Shown piece by piece: positions 8,628-15,427 of a DNA stretch of 29,823 nucleotides. The stretch is from a virus, in the IMG/VR virus record IMGVR_UViG_3300032213_000871, positions 1 through 29,823 of that record; one strand, given 5' to 3'. Position 1 is the first letter of the stretch. Each line of letters starts with the position of its first letter. The notes beneath the pieces were generated by a model, which did no database searches, had not been told where the DNA came from, and saw nothing but the letters and a program-made list of their open reading frames with translations. The position numbers were made by a program, and so were the translations under genes.

Positions 8628-8924
8628 TTATTCTCCTTGATTTACAATTGCCATTACATCGGCTTCATACACGATGTTAAATTCTTCGTTGTTGACTTTG
8701 ACCTTTTGCACAGCAGTCTTGCTAAACAAAATACGATCGCCAACTTTCACTACCATTGGTACCACTGTACCATCTTCGGCAACACGGCCTGTGCCCACAG
8801 CAAGTACATCACCTTGACTGGGTTTTTCCGCGGCCGCATCCGGAATAATCAGGCCACTGGCAGTTTTAGTTTCTGCTTCGATCAATCGCACAACAATACG
8901 ATCACGGATAGGGATTAATTTCAT
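8628..8924 (-). CDS. groES: GroES co-chaperonin
   Basis: ATG at 8924 has AAGGA 6 nt upstream and gives 98 aa, matching bacterial GroES (about 95-97 aa); a longer upstream extension has no support. The product starts [19 protein letters not shown]. The mobile loop follows ([21 protein letters not shown]), with the hydrophobic Leu-Ile-Ile tripeptide that docks onto GroEL. The roof and C-terminal region ends [14 protein letters not shown]. It caps the GroEL ring. A consensus sigma70 promoter lies 33-61 nt upstream, so groESL can be transcribed by host polymerase independently of the late box further up. Confidence 0.97.
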   Translation of the reverse strand: MKLIPIRDRIVVRLIEAETKTASGLIIPDAAAEKPSQGDVLAVGTGRVAEDGTVVPMVVKVGDRILFSKTAVQKVKVNNEEFNIVYEADVMAIVNQGE

Positions 8925-8956
8925 AGTTTTCCTTATAATAAATGAATCAATAGAAT

Positions 8957-8985
8957 AGTATAACATAGGCCAACGGCTATGTCAA
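8957..8985 (-). promoter_or_regulatory. Sigma70 promoter for groESL with dyad spacer
   Basis: On the minus strand it reads TTGACA, 17 nt, TATACT, with TG before the -10 (extended -10). The spacer holds a dyad CATAGCC-GTT-GGCCTATG with one unpaired base (8964-8981), a possible operator. The groES start is 32 nt downstream. No CIRCE element is seen. Confidence 0.8.
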
Positions 8986-9004
8986 CTGAATTGGGGTAAA
9001 AAGG

Positions 9005-9049
9005 TTATGTGCTGATGCTGTGATCAGGGGGTGACAGATTTTTGATCAT
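9005..9049 (-). CDS. Possible 14-residue leader peptide or relict start
   Basis: An ATG at 9049 follows a textbook AAAGGAG in a leader nearly identical to that of hsp20. It opens only MIKNLSPPDHSIST before a TAA stop at 9005. No larger gene lies in this frame. It may be a leader peptide, or the 5' remnant of a gene that was once expressed from this leader and was replaced when groESL arrived. Translation is plausible from the ribosome site, but a biological role is not shown. Confidence 0.3.
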   Translation of the reverse strand: MIKNLSPPDHSIST

Positions 9050-9050
9050 T

Positions 9051-9073
9051 TTTTCTCCTTTAATAAGCAAGTT
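9051..9073 (-). repeat. Shared leader element, copy B (upstream of groES)
   Basis: This differs from copy A (6884-6906) at a single base and also carries AAAGGAG ahead of an ATG, but here the ATG opens only a 14-codon ORF. Confidence 0.85.
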
Positions 9074-9080
9074 AATGTGA

Positions 9081-9113
9081 TGTAGCCCCGAAGGCACTAC
9101 AAAGGTATTTATA
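9081..9113 (-). promoter_or_regulatory. Canonical late promoter TATAAATA and 5' stem-loop
   Basis: TATAAATA (9106-9113, minus) matches the T4 late consensus exactly. A stem with TGTAG/CTACA and CC/GG closing a UUCG tetraloop (9081-9101) follows 4 nt later, then copy B of the shared leader. It would read through groESL. Confidence 0.7.
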
Positions 9114-9131
9114 CTGAGAAATCAGAAACTA

Positions 9132-10331
9132 TTAAGAATTTTGTTGTTCTAGATTAATAGGTGTAGCAACTTGTGTTTTATCAATCGCAATCTTTAAGAT
9201 ATTGCGCGATTGATAGTCTTTCAAGTTGTACATATGAGGCAGTAACACTCGTTCAAGTTCTGTGTGCAATCCGCGAGCACCAGTTTTGGTAGTGATTGTA
9301 CGTTCTGCAATTAAATCTATGCTGTCGGCATCAAAGTCCAAGGCCACGCCATCTTGGTTAAACAACCATCTGTACTGCCCGACCAAGTTGTTTTTTACTT
9401 CTGTCAGGATAGTTATAAGTTGAGATTTGGTTAATTCTTCCAACTGTATAATAGATGGGAAACGTCCCACAAATTCAGGAATCATTCCGTAACGCACTAG
9501 ATCGTCAGGAGTAATTGCATCAGATGCGGCTTCTTTGACGGTGCTGGCACCAAACCCAATTGATGTTACTTGTGTACGTGCTTTGATTACTTTGTCAAGT
9601 CCAACAAACGCACCTCCCACAATAAAAAGTATGTTGGCTGTATCAATGTCAATGGTTTCACTGCTGGATGTTTTACGAACACCTTGATTCGGCACTTTGC
9701 ATCGTGTACCTTCAATCAGTTTAAGCAGTGCTTGCTGAACACCTTCACCACTCACGTCACGTGATACTGTACTGCTTTCGCCTTTACGAGCAATCTTGTC
9801 TACTTCGTCAAGGAACACAATTCCACGCTGTGTGCGTTCAACGTCGTTGCCACTGGCATGATACAATCTAGCAATTAAACTGTCAACATCGTCACCTACG
9901 TATCCTGCTTCTGTCAGTGTAGTGGCATCTGCAATAACAAACGGCACATCCAAGTATTTGGCCACTGTGCGAGCCATTAGTGTTTTACCTGTGCCTGTTG
10001 GGCCAGTCATTAAGATGTTGGCTTTTTGTATTTCGTTTTCAGGATCTGGATTGCCAATGCGTTTGTAGTGATTGGCAATTGCTACACTCAGCACAATCTT
10101 GGCCCGGGGTTGTCCAATAACATATTGGTCCAAGTACTGGTGTATTTCACGTGGATCTAGTACAGACTCTGCTGTGGATTTTTTGGCATGTTCTTTTGAC
10201 AGCAACAGTCCGTGGCAAAATTCCACACATTCATTGCATATACCAACATTGTGTCCTACAATTAATTTGCCCACTTGATCTTTGTGCTTGTTACAAAAAT
10301 TACAATGCGTAGGCGTTGTTTTAGCGATCAT
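9132..10331 (-). CDS. clpX: ClpX-like AAA+ unfoldase
   Basis: The 399-aa product has the full ClpX architecture. There is an N-terminal C4 zinc domain (Cys10, 13, 32, 35). The AAA+ core has Walker A GPTGTGKT (110-117), pore-1 loop GYVG (143-146), Walker B VFLDEVDK (172-179) and sensor-2 GARGL (351-355). The IGF tripeptide that docks ClpX onto ClpP is intact (258-260). The second pore-side loop reads RKT where E. coli has RKH. It is slightly shorter than E. coli ClpX (424 aa) and lacks much of the tail. ClpX unfolds tagged substrates and feeds them to ClpP. No clpP is seen here, so host ClpP is the likely partner. ATG lies 1 nt after the upstream stop. Confidence 0.95.
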   Translation of the reverse strand: MIAKTTPTHCNFCNKHKDQVGKLIVGHNVGICNECVEFCHGLLLSKEHAKKSTAESVLDPREIHQYLDQYVIGQPRAKIVLSVAIANHYKRIGNPDPENEIQKANILMTGPTGTGKTLMARTVAKYLDVPFVIADATTLTEAGYVGDDVDSLIARLYHASGNDVERTQRGIVFLDEVDKIARKGESSTVSRDVSGEGVQQALLKLIEGTRCKVPNQGVRKTSSSETIDIDTANILFIVGGAFVGLDKVIKARTQVTSIGFGASTVKEAASDAITPDDLVRYGMIPEFVGRFPSIIQLEELTKSQLITILTEVKNNLVGQYRWLFNQDGVALDFDADSIDLIAERTITTKTGARGLHTELERVLLPHMYNLKDYQSRNILKIAIDKTQVATPINLEQQNS

Positions 10332-10332
10332 T

Positions 10333-11868
10333 TTATTGTCCAGTCAGTCGGCGTTCGATTTGTTCTCGTTCTGCTTCACTCAACATGTCCGGGTCATATT
10401 CGCCTGAATCAATTTTGGCAATCAAATGATCAATGTACGCTTCATTGTAAGCGTAACGATTGTTTAATTCCTTGTCTACTTCAATCCAATTGTTTCCATT
10501 GTACTTGTACAGCACACTTGGCAAGCGATCAACACGCAAGAAAGTATCGCCCTTCTTTTGTCCCAATGGAAATGACGTACCAAACCCGGTGGTATTTTCT
10601 TTTGCGGGTGCATTGTCAGGTACAAGTTCTAGGTATGCAGAATCCATCCAGGGTAATTTATCAATCTTACCAATCTCATACAAACGTTGCTGAGCTTTTA
10701 ATGTACGTCCGGGGTTTTCTTCTTTCCAGCGACGTGCGGCTGATTTGGCTTCAGCATCCATTCCGTCCAGGTGATCATCATCTGTATCAGATGTTTCATC
10801 GCGGTCGGCAATGCCATCCTCTTTGATTGTTTCTGTTTCGGCAATCCTGTTAGTAGTAACTTCTGCCACGGGTAATTCTTCGTTTGCGTCATGTTGCTCT
10901 CCATTGGTGTTACAATCTTGGTTGGGACAAAATAGTCCAATGCCCGGTGCATCCACTAACGTAGTGTTGCATTTGGCACAGTTAATAATGGTGTCCTCTG
11001 GGAACAAGGTGCTGGTAACAACCAGGTCGCCTGCGGGCAAATCTTTTACTAGGTCTTGTACGTGTTCGATTTGTTCATCAGTTAACGGGCCATTGTCAGG
11101 TGGATACTTTTTTTCTCTGTTCCATTTTAGACTCTCGGTGGCAGCCAACAGCATCATGATGGCCAATGGATCAAACACTGTGACTAATATTATAATAACC
11201 CATCGAACTGCTTTTTCTAATAGATTAGAGTCAGGGTTGTCACCGTAGATAAGCGCGGCTATGTATTTGATTGGACCAACTTCGGCCTCTACTTTGCGTA
11301 CTTCGGCCGCAATCGGCGCACGTTGTTCATTGAGAACTGTGATTTTCTTCTGAGCTTCTGCAATGTCTGCAAGGAGGCGAGCACGTTCTTTCTGCTGGGC
11401 TCTGCGTATGGCAACTGCTTTGTCCGCCCCTTTTTCATCTGCACTGCGACCCATAACTTGGTCCACAGCCTCATCCATCTGTTTGAGAGCTTTGCGATTA
11501 GCATCTATGTTTTCCCTTTCAATTTTAATCTTCTCATCGTACAGTGCAATCTTGGCCTGCACATCACCAGATACCATACCTTGGTCCATGTGTGCTTTTG
11601 AAAGGAATCCAAAGATACCCATACTAGTGATAACCATCAGCATAAACACCGCTGGCACCAGGTAAGCCTTCATTAACCAACGGCATTGTCGCCAGTATTC
11701 GTGCAGCCACAGTGTGACCACTACTTTGGCCAGTTCCAGGATGCCGCCCATGATTATAATAGGCACCACAGCGGCAGCAAATATGGCAGCAAGACCGGCA
11801 ATTGAATACCAGGCCGCAATAATCGACAGGCTCAGTGCCACTGCTAACGTAATTAAACTTAGAAACAT
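10333..11868 (-). CDS. Multi-span membrane protein with coiled coil and zinc ribbon, about 511 aa
   Basis: The start at 11868 (MFLSLITLAVALS) places the first membrane span at the N-terminus. An ATG at 11940 would add 24 residues and overlap the upstream gene. There are about three or four spans in residues 1-105, a long charged coiled coil (about 105-215), and another span (AVRWVIIILVTVFDPLAIMM, about 240). The soluble tail carries a zinc-ribbon-like INCAKCN ... LFCPNQDC pattern near residue 300. The last 90 residues (FGTSFPLGQKKGDTFLRVDR, YAYNEAYIDHLIAKI) resemble conserved proteins of T4-like marine phages. Function is unknown; it could be a membrane-bound scaffold. A GATAAATA box lies 7 nt before this ATG, and no Shine-Dalgarno sequence is seen. 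Confidence 0.8.
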   Translation of the reverse strand: MFLSLITLAVALSLSIIAAWYSIAGLAAIFAAAVVPIIIMGGILELAKVVVTLWLHEYWRQCRWLMKAYLVPAVFMLMVITSMGIFGFLSKAHMDQGMVSGDVQAKIALYDEKIKIERENIDANRKALKQMDEAVDQVMGRSADEKGADKAVAIRRAQQKERARLLADIAEAQKKITVLNEQRAPIAAEVRKVEAEVGPIKYIAALIYGDNPDSNLLEKAVRWVIIILVTVFDPLAIMMLLAATESLKWNREKKYPPDNGPLTDEQIEHVQDLVKDLPAGDLVVTSTLFPEDTIINCAKCNTTLVDAPGIGLFCPNQDCNTNGEQHDANEELPVAEVTTNRIAETETIKEDGIADRDETSDTDDDHLDGMDAEAKSAARRWKEENPGRTLKAQQRLYEIGKIDKLPWMDSAYLELVPDNAPAKENTTGFGTSFPLGQKKGDTFLRVDRLPSVLYKYNGNNWIEVDKELNNRYAYNEAYIDHLIAKIDSGEYDPDMLSEAEREQIERRLTGQ

Positions 11869-11887
11869 AGTGTGATATTTATCTGTT

Positions 11888-12286
11888 TTAGTCCCATGTT
11901 CGGTGCACTTCAGCAATCCATTCACGGCCGTCATATTCATCTATTTGCCAATCTACAGAAGCAGGAACCTCTACAATTTTTAATTCAGCAAAATTACCAT
12001 TGGCCCTGTCACCCAACTCACGCACCACTGACACCAACACTGGGTCATCACGCGGAATATCACTGCTGTACCAGATTTTTCCATTGACCAGTATCAGCGG
12101 ACCATATCGTTCGGTATCAAACCGACTTTCACGATCTTGTGTTGTGTAGTCAGTTAATGATCGTTTAAGATACAGAAACTCGGCTTCTTGACTTAGCCCA
12201 TACCCACCGTGGCATGCGTTGATAATCACATACCGAACACCTTTAAGATAGCGTATGAGTCGTTCTTGTTCGGTTTCTTCTGTCAT
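11888..12286 (-). CDS. Conserved hypothetical phage protein, 132 aa
   Basis: It starts at an ATG overlapping the upstream stop (ATGA). The product contains YVIINACHGGYGLSQEA early and PRDDPVLVSVVRELGDRANG with LKIVEVP in the second half, ending DGREWIAEVHRTWD. From memory this is a recurring hypothetical family in large phages of aquatic bacteria, with no known function. It has no membrane segment or signal peptide. The gene lies in the long leftward early operon between a GNAT-like gene and the membrane coiled-coil gene. Confidence 0.8.
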   Translation of the reverse strand: MTEETEQERLIRYLKGVRYVIINACHGGYGLSQEAEFLYLKRSLTDYTTQDRESRFDTERYGPLILVNGKIWYSSDIPRDDPVLVSVVRELGDRANGNFAELKIVEVPASVDWQIDEYDGREWIAEVHRTWD

Positions 12287-12747
12287 TCATTGAATAGGTA
12301 TTCGTAATTGACTGATGTTGTGTTGACTTGTAGTACCACTGCACCATTGCGTAAATGAAAGCGCCGCGCCATTTCTGTTTGCGGGCTCAATGTTATAAAT
12401 CGTTTAACCGGCATTGTATCTTTAATCAACTTGGCAACACCTAGCACAAGATCTCTACCAGCACCGGGTCGGTAACTCCATACTGTATAAAATACTGCAA
12501 TGTCACCAATGGGTTCATCTGGGCTAGCAGGAGTGGAAAACTTTTCTAATTCGCCTTCGTCTGTTGGTACTTGGTTACAAAATGCTGTACAAATTACAGC
12601 CAGCACTTCATTTGTTTCGTCATCCTCTAAAACAAATACTTCTCTATTTGGATCTACACGCCAAAACACCGGCAGATGAGGACGCACCGGGTCGTCCTTG
12701 ATAAAGTTTAAATAGTAATCAGATCTTACACTTTTAATTACATTCAC
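12283..12747 (-). CDS. GNAT-like acetyltransferase family protein, 154 aa
   Basis: The start is GTG at 12747, with AAGG about 9 nt before it. The pattern is GNAT-like. A central beta region has EVLAVICTAFC and DIAVFYTVWSYRPGAGRDLVLGVAKLIKD, where RPGAGR could serve as the acetyl-CoA pyrophosphate loop. The end has RFITLSPQTEMARRFHLRNGA, typical of the last helix and strand of acetyltransferases. Similar proteins are common in T4-like aquatic phages. The substrate is unknown; protein or small-molecule acetylation are both possible. It overlaps the next gene by 4 nt. Confidence 0.65.
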   Translation of the reverse strand: MNVIKSVRSDYYLNFIKDDPVRPHLPVFWRVDPNREVFVLEDDETNEVLAVICTAFCNQVPTDEGELEKFSTPASPDEPIGDIAVFYTVWSYRPGAGRDLVLGVAKLIKDTMPVKRFITLSPQTEMARRFHLRNGAVVLQVNTTSVNYEYLFNE

Positions 12748-12749
12748 TA

Positions 12750-13253
12750 CTAATTGCCTTGTTCAGAGTTTGCAGGAGGAAACGGCCACCCGGTGCCTGG
12801 CACTGGCCTAGGTTTTAATTTAACGTTTTCTTCAATAACCGTGCCGTCAGCTTCGCATAGATCAACTTGGTATGGTGCAATGATATGTACTGCGGCATCT
12901 CCTTCTTGCCACGTATGCTCACCGTCGTACAGCCAGCCTGCACCACCTTCATAGTAGAGTTCTTTGAGTTCTTGTTGTTCCAATTTGGCAATGTCATCGC
13001 TGAATTCCCACTCAATGCTGATACTATCGTCAAACTCACAGCCCCATCCCGCATCTGACTTGGTATATGCTACACGATCGCCTTGCCAAGGAAGGTTGCA
13101 GTCCATATCCGCTTCAATAAAGCCTTGCCCCCAACGATAAGTTTCGTCTATATTGAACCAACTGGTAGAGCCGTCTTTGTTTTCACGGAACATTTCTACA
13201 TGCCAGACAATGCTTTTCTTTTCCAGTGGTTTAATGAGATAAACTCGACTCAT
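12750..13253 (-). CDS. Hypothetical acidic protein, 167 aa, paralogue of 13430-13843
   Basis: ATG at 13253 is preceded by GGAG and lies directly after the stop of the small membrane gene. The product is acidic and Trp/Tyr-rich (RWGQGFIEADMD, SISIEWEFSDDIAKLEQQEL, YEGGAGWLYDGEHTW). It ends in a proline-rich tail (KLKPRPVPGTGWPFPP). The WEF-S/P-DD/ED-A-LEQ block and the final beta part match the product at 13430-13843, so the two appear to be diverged duplicates. No known domain is recognised. Confidence 0.75.
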   Translation of the reverse strand: MSRVYLIKPLEKKSIVWHVEMFRENKDGSTSWFNIDETYRWGQGFIEADMDCNLPWQGDRVAYTKSDAGWGCEFDDSISIEWEFSDDIAKLEQQELKELYYEGGAGWLYDGEHTWQEGDAAVHIIAPYQVDLCEADGTVIEENVKLKPRPVPGTGWPFPPANSEQGN

Positions 13254-13430
13254 TTAAATTCTCCGGTAAGCGTCAAGAATAAGAGCACCGCCAATCGTAA
13301 ATCCCACTATGGCAAGAGCGTAGTTGCCATTAACTGCGGCACTTATGCCACTCAGTAAGTTTAACCCGCCAATTGTAAGGCCGATTTCTTTTCTGTTGCG
13401 ACCGACCCATATAAAAAATTTATCTAACAT
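13254..13430 (-). CDS. Small membrane protein, 58 aa
   Basis: ATG at 13430 overlaps the upstream stop (TGATG) and has AAGGAG about 7 nt before it. The product begins MLDKFFIWVGRNRKEIGLTI, then continues with hydrophobic segments GLNLLSGISAAV and YALAIVGFTIGGALIL, suggesting two short membrane spans. Its stop abuts the next ATG. Similar small proteins seem to recur in aquatic T4-like phages. No function is known. It lies between the two paralogous acidic protein genes. Confidence 0.7.
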   Translation of the reverse strand: MLDKFFIWVGRNRKEIGLTIGGLNLLSGISAAVNGNYALAIVGFTIGGALILDAYRRI

Positions 13431-13843
13431 CATTCTTCTCCTTGTGCTACTACTGTGCCCGACTCGTCGGACAGTTCCAATGGACCTTGCAAGATGTATT
13501 CTGTATCATCGTTGTTCCAGCCCAGTTCTTCCATGCCGTCAAAGTAATCTTCTTCCCAGGCAGTTTCGATCGCCGCTTGTTCCGCTTCGGCCATATCTTC
13601 GGGAAATTCCCATTCCGCCCAACAACCATCATCAAGACCGGCAAGTTCCCAATCGTAATCACTATTGCTTAGATTGTATCCATCGGGATTTTTTAAATCA
13701 ATTTTGGGCTGTTCGTCACTTTCACAGTAGAACTCGCCCCATCGCCAGCCTTCATAACGAATGAGTGTTGCTCCGTCTTTGTACCAGAACTGTTTTTCAA
13801 CAGCAGACTTTTTGTGTAGATTTTTTAATGTCCAGATAGCCAT
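13430..13843 (-). CDS. Hypothetical acidic protein, 137 aa, paralogue of 12750-13253
   Basis: The product is acidic and aromatic-rich. It shares with the 167-aa neighbour an RWGEF/RWGQGF block, a WAEWEFPEDMAEAEQAA block (SIEWEFSDDIAKLEQQE in the neighbour) and a C-terminal strand pair with a DESGTVV/EADGTVI turn. The ATG at 13843 follows the upstream stop by a few bases. The two genes are separated only by a 58-aa membrane ORF, consistent with local duplication. Function is unknown; small acidic early proteins often bind host proteins, but that is inference. Confidence 0.75.
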   Translation of the reverse strand: MAIWTLKNLHKKSAVEKQFWYKDGATLIRYEGWRWGEFYCESDEQPKIDLKNPDGYNLSNSDYDWELAGLDDGCWAEWEFPEDMAEAEQAAIETAWEEDYFDGMEELGWNNDDTEYILQGPLELSDESGTVVAQGEE

Positions 13844-13845
13844 GA

Positions 13846-14058
13846 TTAATCGTCCCGGTCCATTTCAGTAACTTCTTTGATCAATGCTTGTAATTGATCT
13901 AAAGTTGTAACCATAAGTTTGACTGTTTTGTAATCGTTTTCCGTGTCACGCCCACTCACTTCAATCATGTACGCATTGTCGTACATGTACACTGAGAATG
14001 ACTCATTAACCTTAACTAACTTGTCACTGATTTTAGTAATTGGTTTAGATTTTGCCAT
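13846..14058 (-). CDS. Conserved hypothetical phage protein, 70 aa
   Basis: ATG at 14058 has AAAGGA 7 nt upstream. The product (MAKSKPITKISDKLVKVNES, then FSVYMYDNAYMIEVSGRD) resembles a small family I recall from T4-like aquatic phages. It ends in an acidic helix with LDQLQALIKEVTEMDRDD. No membrane segment or known domain is seen. It is the first gene after the lipoprotein gene in the leftward operon. Confidence 0.75.
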   Translation of the reverse strand: MAKSKPITKISDKLVKVNESFSVYMYDNAYMIEVSGRDTENDYKTVKLMVTTLDQLQALIKEVTEMDRDD

Positions 14059-14068
14059 GATGTTTCCT

Positions 14069-15427
14069 TTAGTTGAATATGTATCTGGCTATTGTAGCAT
14101 AGATTGTTAATTGATTGCTAGTCATTTTGGAGTACACAAATGAATGTGTATTGCCAAATGCTACCGGGATCATTGGTCCAGTTGCACTAAACCCGTCAAT
14201 TGTACTTTGTAATGATCTAGTAAACGTGCCTGCTCCGTTATTAATCCATGCATGATTTGCACTTACAGAATTGTATCCAAGACTTCCTAGCCAAAGATCC
14301 ATAATACCATCACCATTAAGATCCATAATCATCGGCGTGTAGGAGATTAATGAGTTGATTGGGTAATTTGCCATTGCAATGTCGGTTACATCATCAAACT
14401 GCCAGTTACCTTTGTTAATTAGAACCTGAACTACCCCTTCGTCGGTCCATTTATTATTTCTCGAGTCTGAGTTTGGTCTACTAAGAACTAATAAATCTAA
14501 TTTACCATCACGGTTCAAGTCTATTGCAACACATCGTACGTCGTGACTAACTTCTTTTGTTGGATCAGTAGTACTTCTATCTAAGATAGGAACAGGTAAG
14601 GTATGGCTAGCCACTGGGTGCAAGGATGAATCTAATTCAAAGATTACTGTGTCCGCGATTGGTGCCTGAGTAGGATCAACAGTGAGATCCGTAATCACAA
14701 CTTGCTTTCTTCCTGTGTTATTAAAATCACCAACACAAACGCCAGAACCATTCATCCACAAGCCGTTGCGTGTATTTAAATTATACAAGTGGTCATGGAA
14801 TGCAAAGTTCCCGTATCCATCATTAAGCCACTTTTGCCCTCGACTGTTGATGATATCTAAACTGCCATCTCCATTGATATCAACAATGGCGGTTCCGTGT
14901 GTCCATCCTGTGCCCAAAAGTGCTTTACGAATATGTGGTTGACCCGGGCGGCTTAAGAATATTGCACTGTCGCCTCGAAACTCGTTGCCGCCCAAGCTGT
15001 CGGCAGAAGGAAAATCCTTTAAGTATAATGAAACAATATCGTCAATACCATCGCCATTGAAGTCTGCAATTACTACATTACCCGGGGTGGTTGCATTGGC
15101 GCCAATAATATCTGCTGTAAAATCCACAGCAGTACCATCACTATTAATTTTTAAAATACGTATTGGTGCATCAGGGTTAGGTGTTGGCCCATAGTTATTA
15201 GGGCCTAAGTAAATTCCGCTTACTACAACATATTTGCCATTGGCAGAATCAAATTTCCCGGACATGATCATTGCACTATATGCAAGTCCACTAGGTGAGT
15301 CAATCTTTAAAATTTCACGATCGACTGCGGCCGTATTAGGAGTAGGTGCACTTCCTCCGCCGCAACCTGTGAGTAATGCACTTATTACGCCAAGTGTTAG
15401 TAATAAACGACTTGCGTAGATTTTCAC
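14069..15427 (-). CDS. FG-GAP/VCBS-repeat lipoprotein, 452 aa
   Basis: The start is GTG at 15427, overlapping the ligase stop, with AGGAGA 6 nt upstream. The N-terminus is a lipoprotein signal (LLTLGVISALLTGCGGGSAP), with the lipidated cysteine in the box LLTGC. The mature part has FG-GAP/VCBS repeats with calcium-loop motifs DFNGDGIDD, DINGDGSLD, DLNRDGKLD and DLNGDGIMD, suggesting a beta-propeller. A fifth loop, DFNNTGRKQ, is degenerate. Such proteins sit on the cell envelope facing the periplasm or the outside. The CGGG start is typical of betaproteobacterial lipoproteins. A role in blocking superinfection by masking a receptor is plausible but unproven. It is unusual next to a DNA ligase gene. 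Confidence 0.88.
   Translation of the reverse strand: MKIYASRLLLTLGVISALLTGCGGGSAPTPNTAAVDREILKIDSPSGLAYSAMIMSGKFDSANGKYVVVSGIYLGPNNYGPTPNPDAPIRILKINSDGTAVDFTADIIGANATTPGNVVIADFNGDGIDDIVSLYLKDFPSADSLGGNEFRGDSAIFLSRPGQPHIRKALLGTGWTHGTAIVDINGDGSLDIINSRGQKWLNDGYGNFAFHDHLYNLNTRNGLWMNGSGVCVGDFNNTGRKQVVITDLTVDPTQAPIADTVIFELDSSLHPVASHTLPVPILDRSTTDPTKEVSHDVRCVAIDLNRDGKLDLLVLSRPNSDSRNNKWTDEGVVQVLINKGNWQFDDVTDIAMANYPINSLISYTPMIMDLNGDGIMDLWLGSLGYNSVSANHAWINNGAGTFTRSLQSTIDGFSATGPMIPVAFGNTHSFVYSKMTSNQLTIYATIARYIFN

Noticed and set aside
8925-9131. CIRCE or sigma32 heat-shock control before groES
   Set aside because: No TTAGCACTC-N9-GAGTGCTAA element and no clear sigma32 pattern is visible; a sigma70 promoter is.
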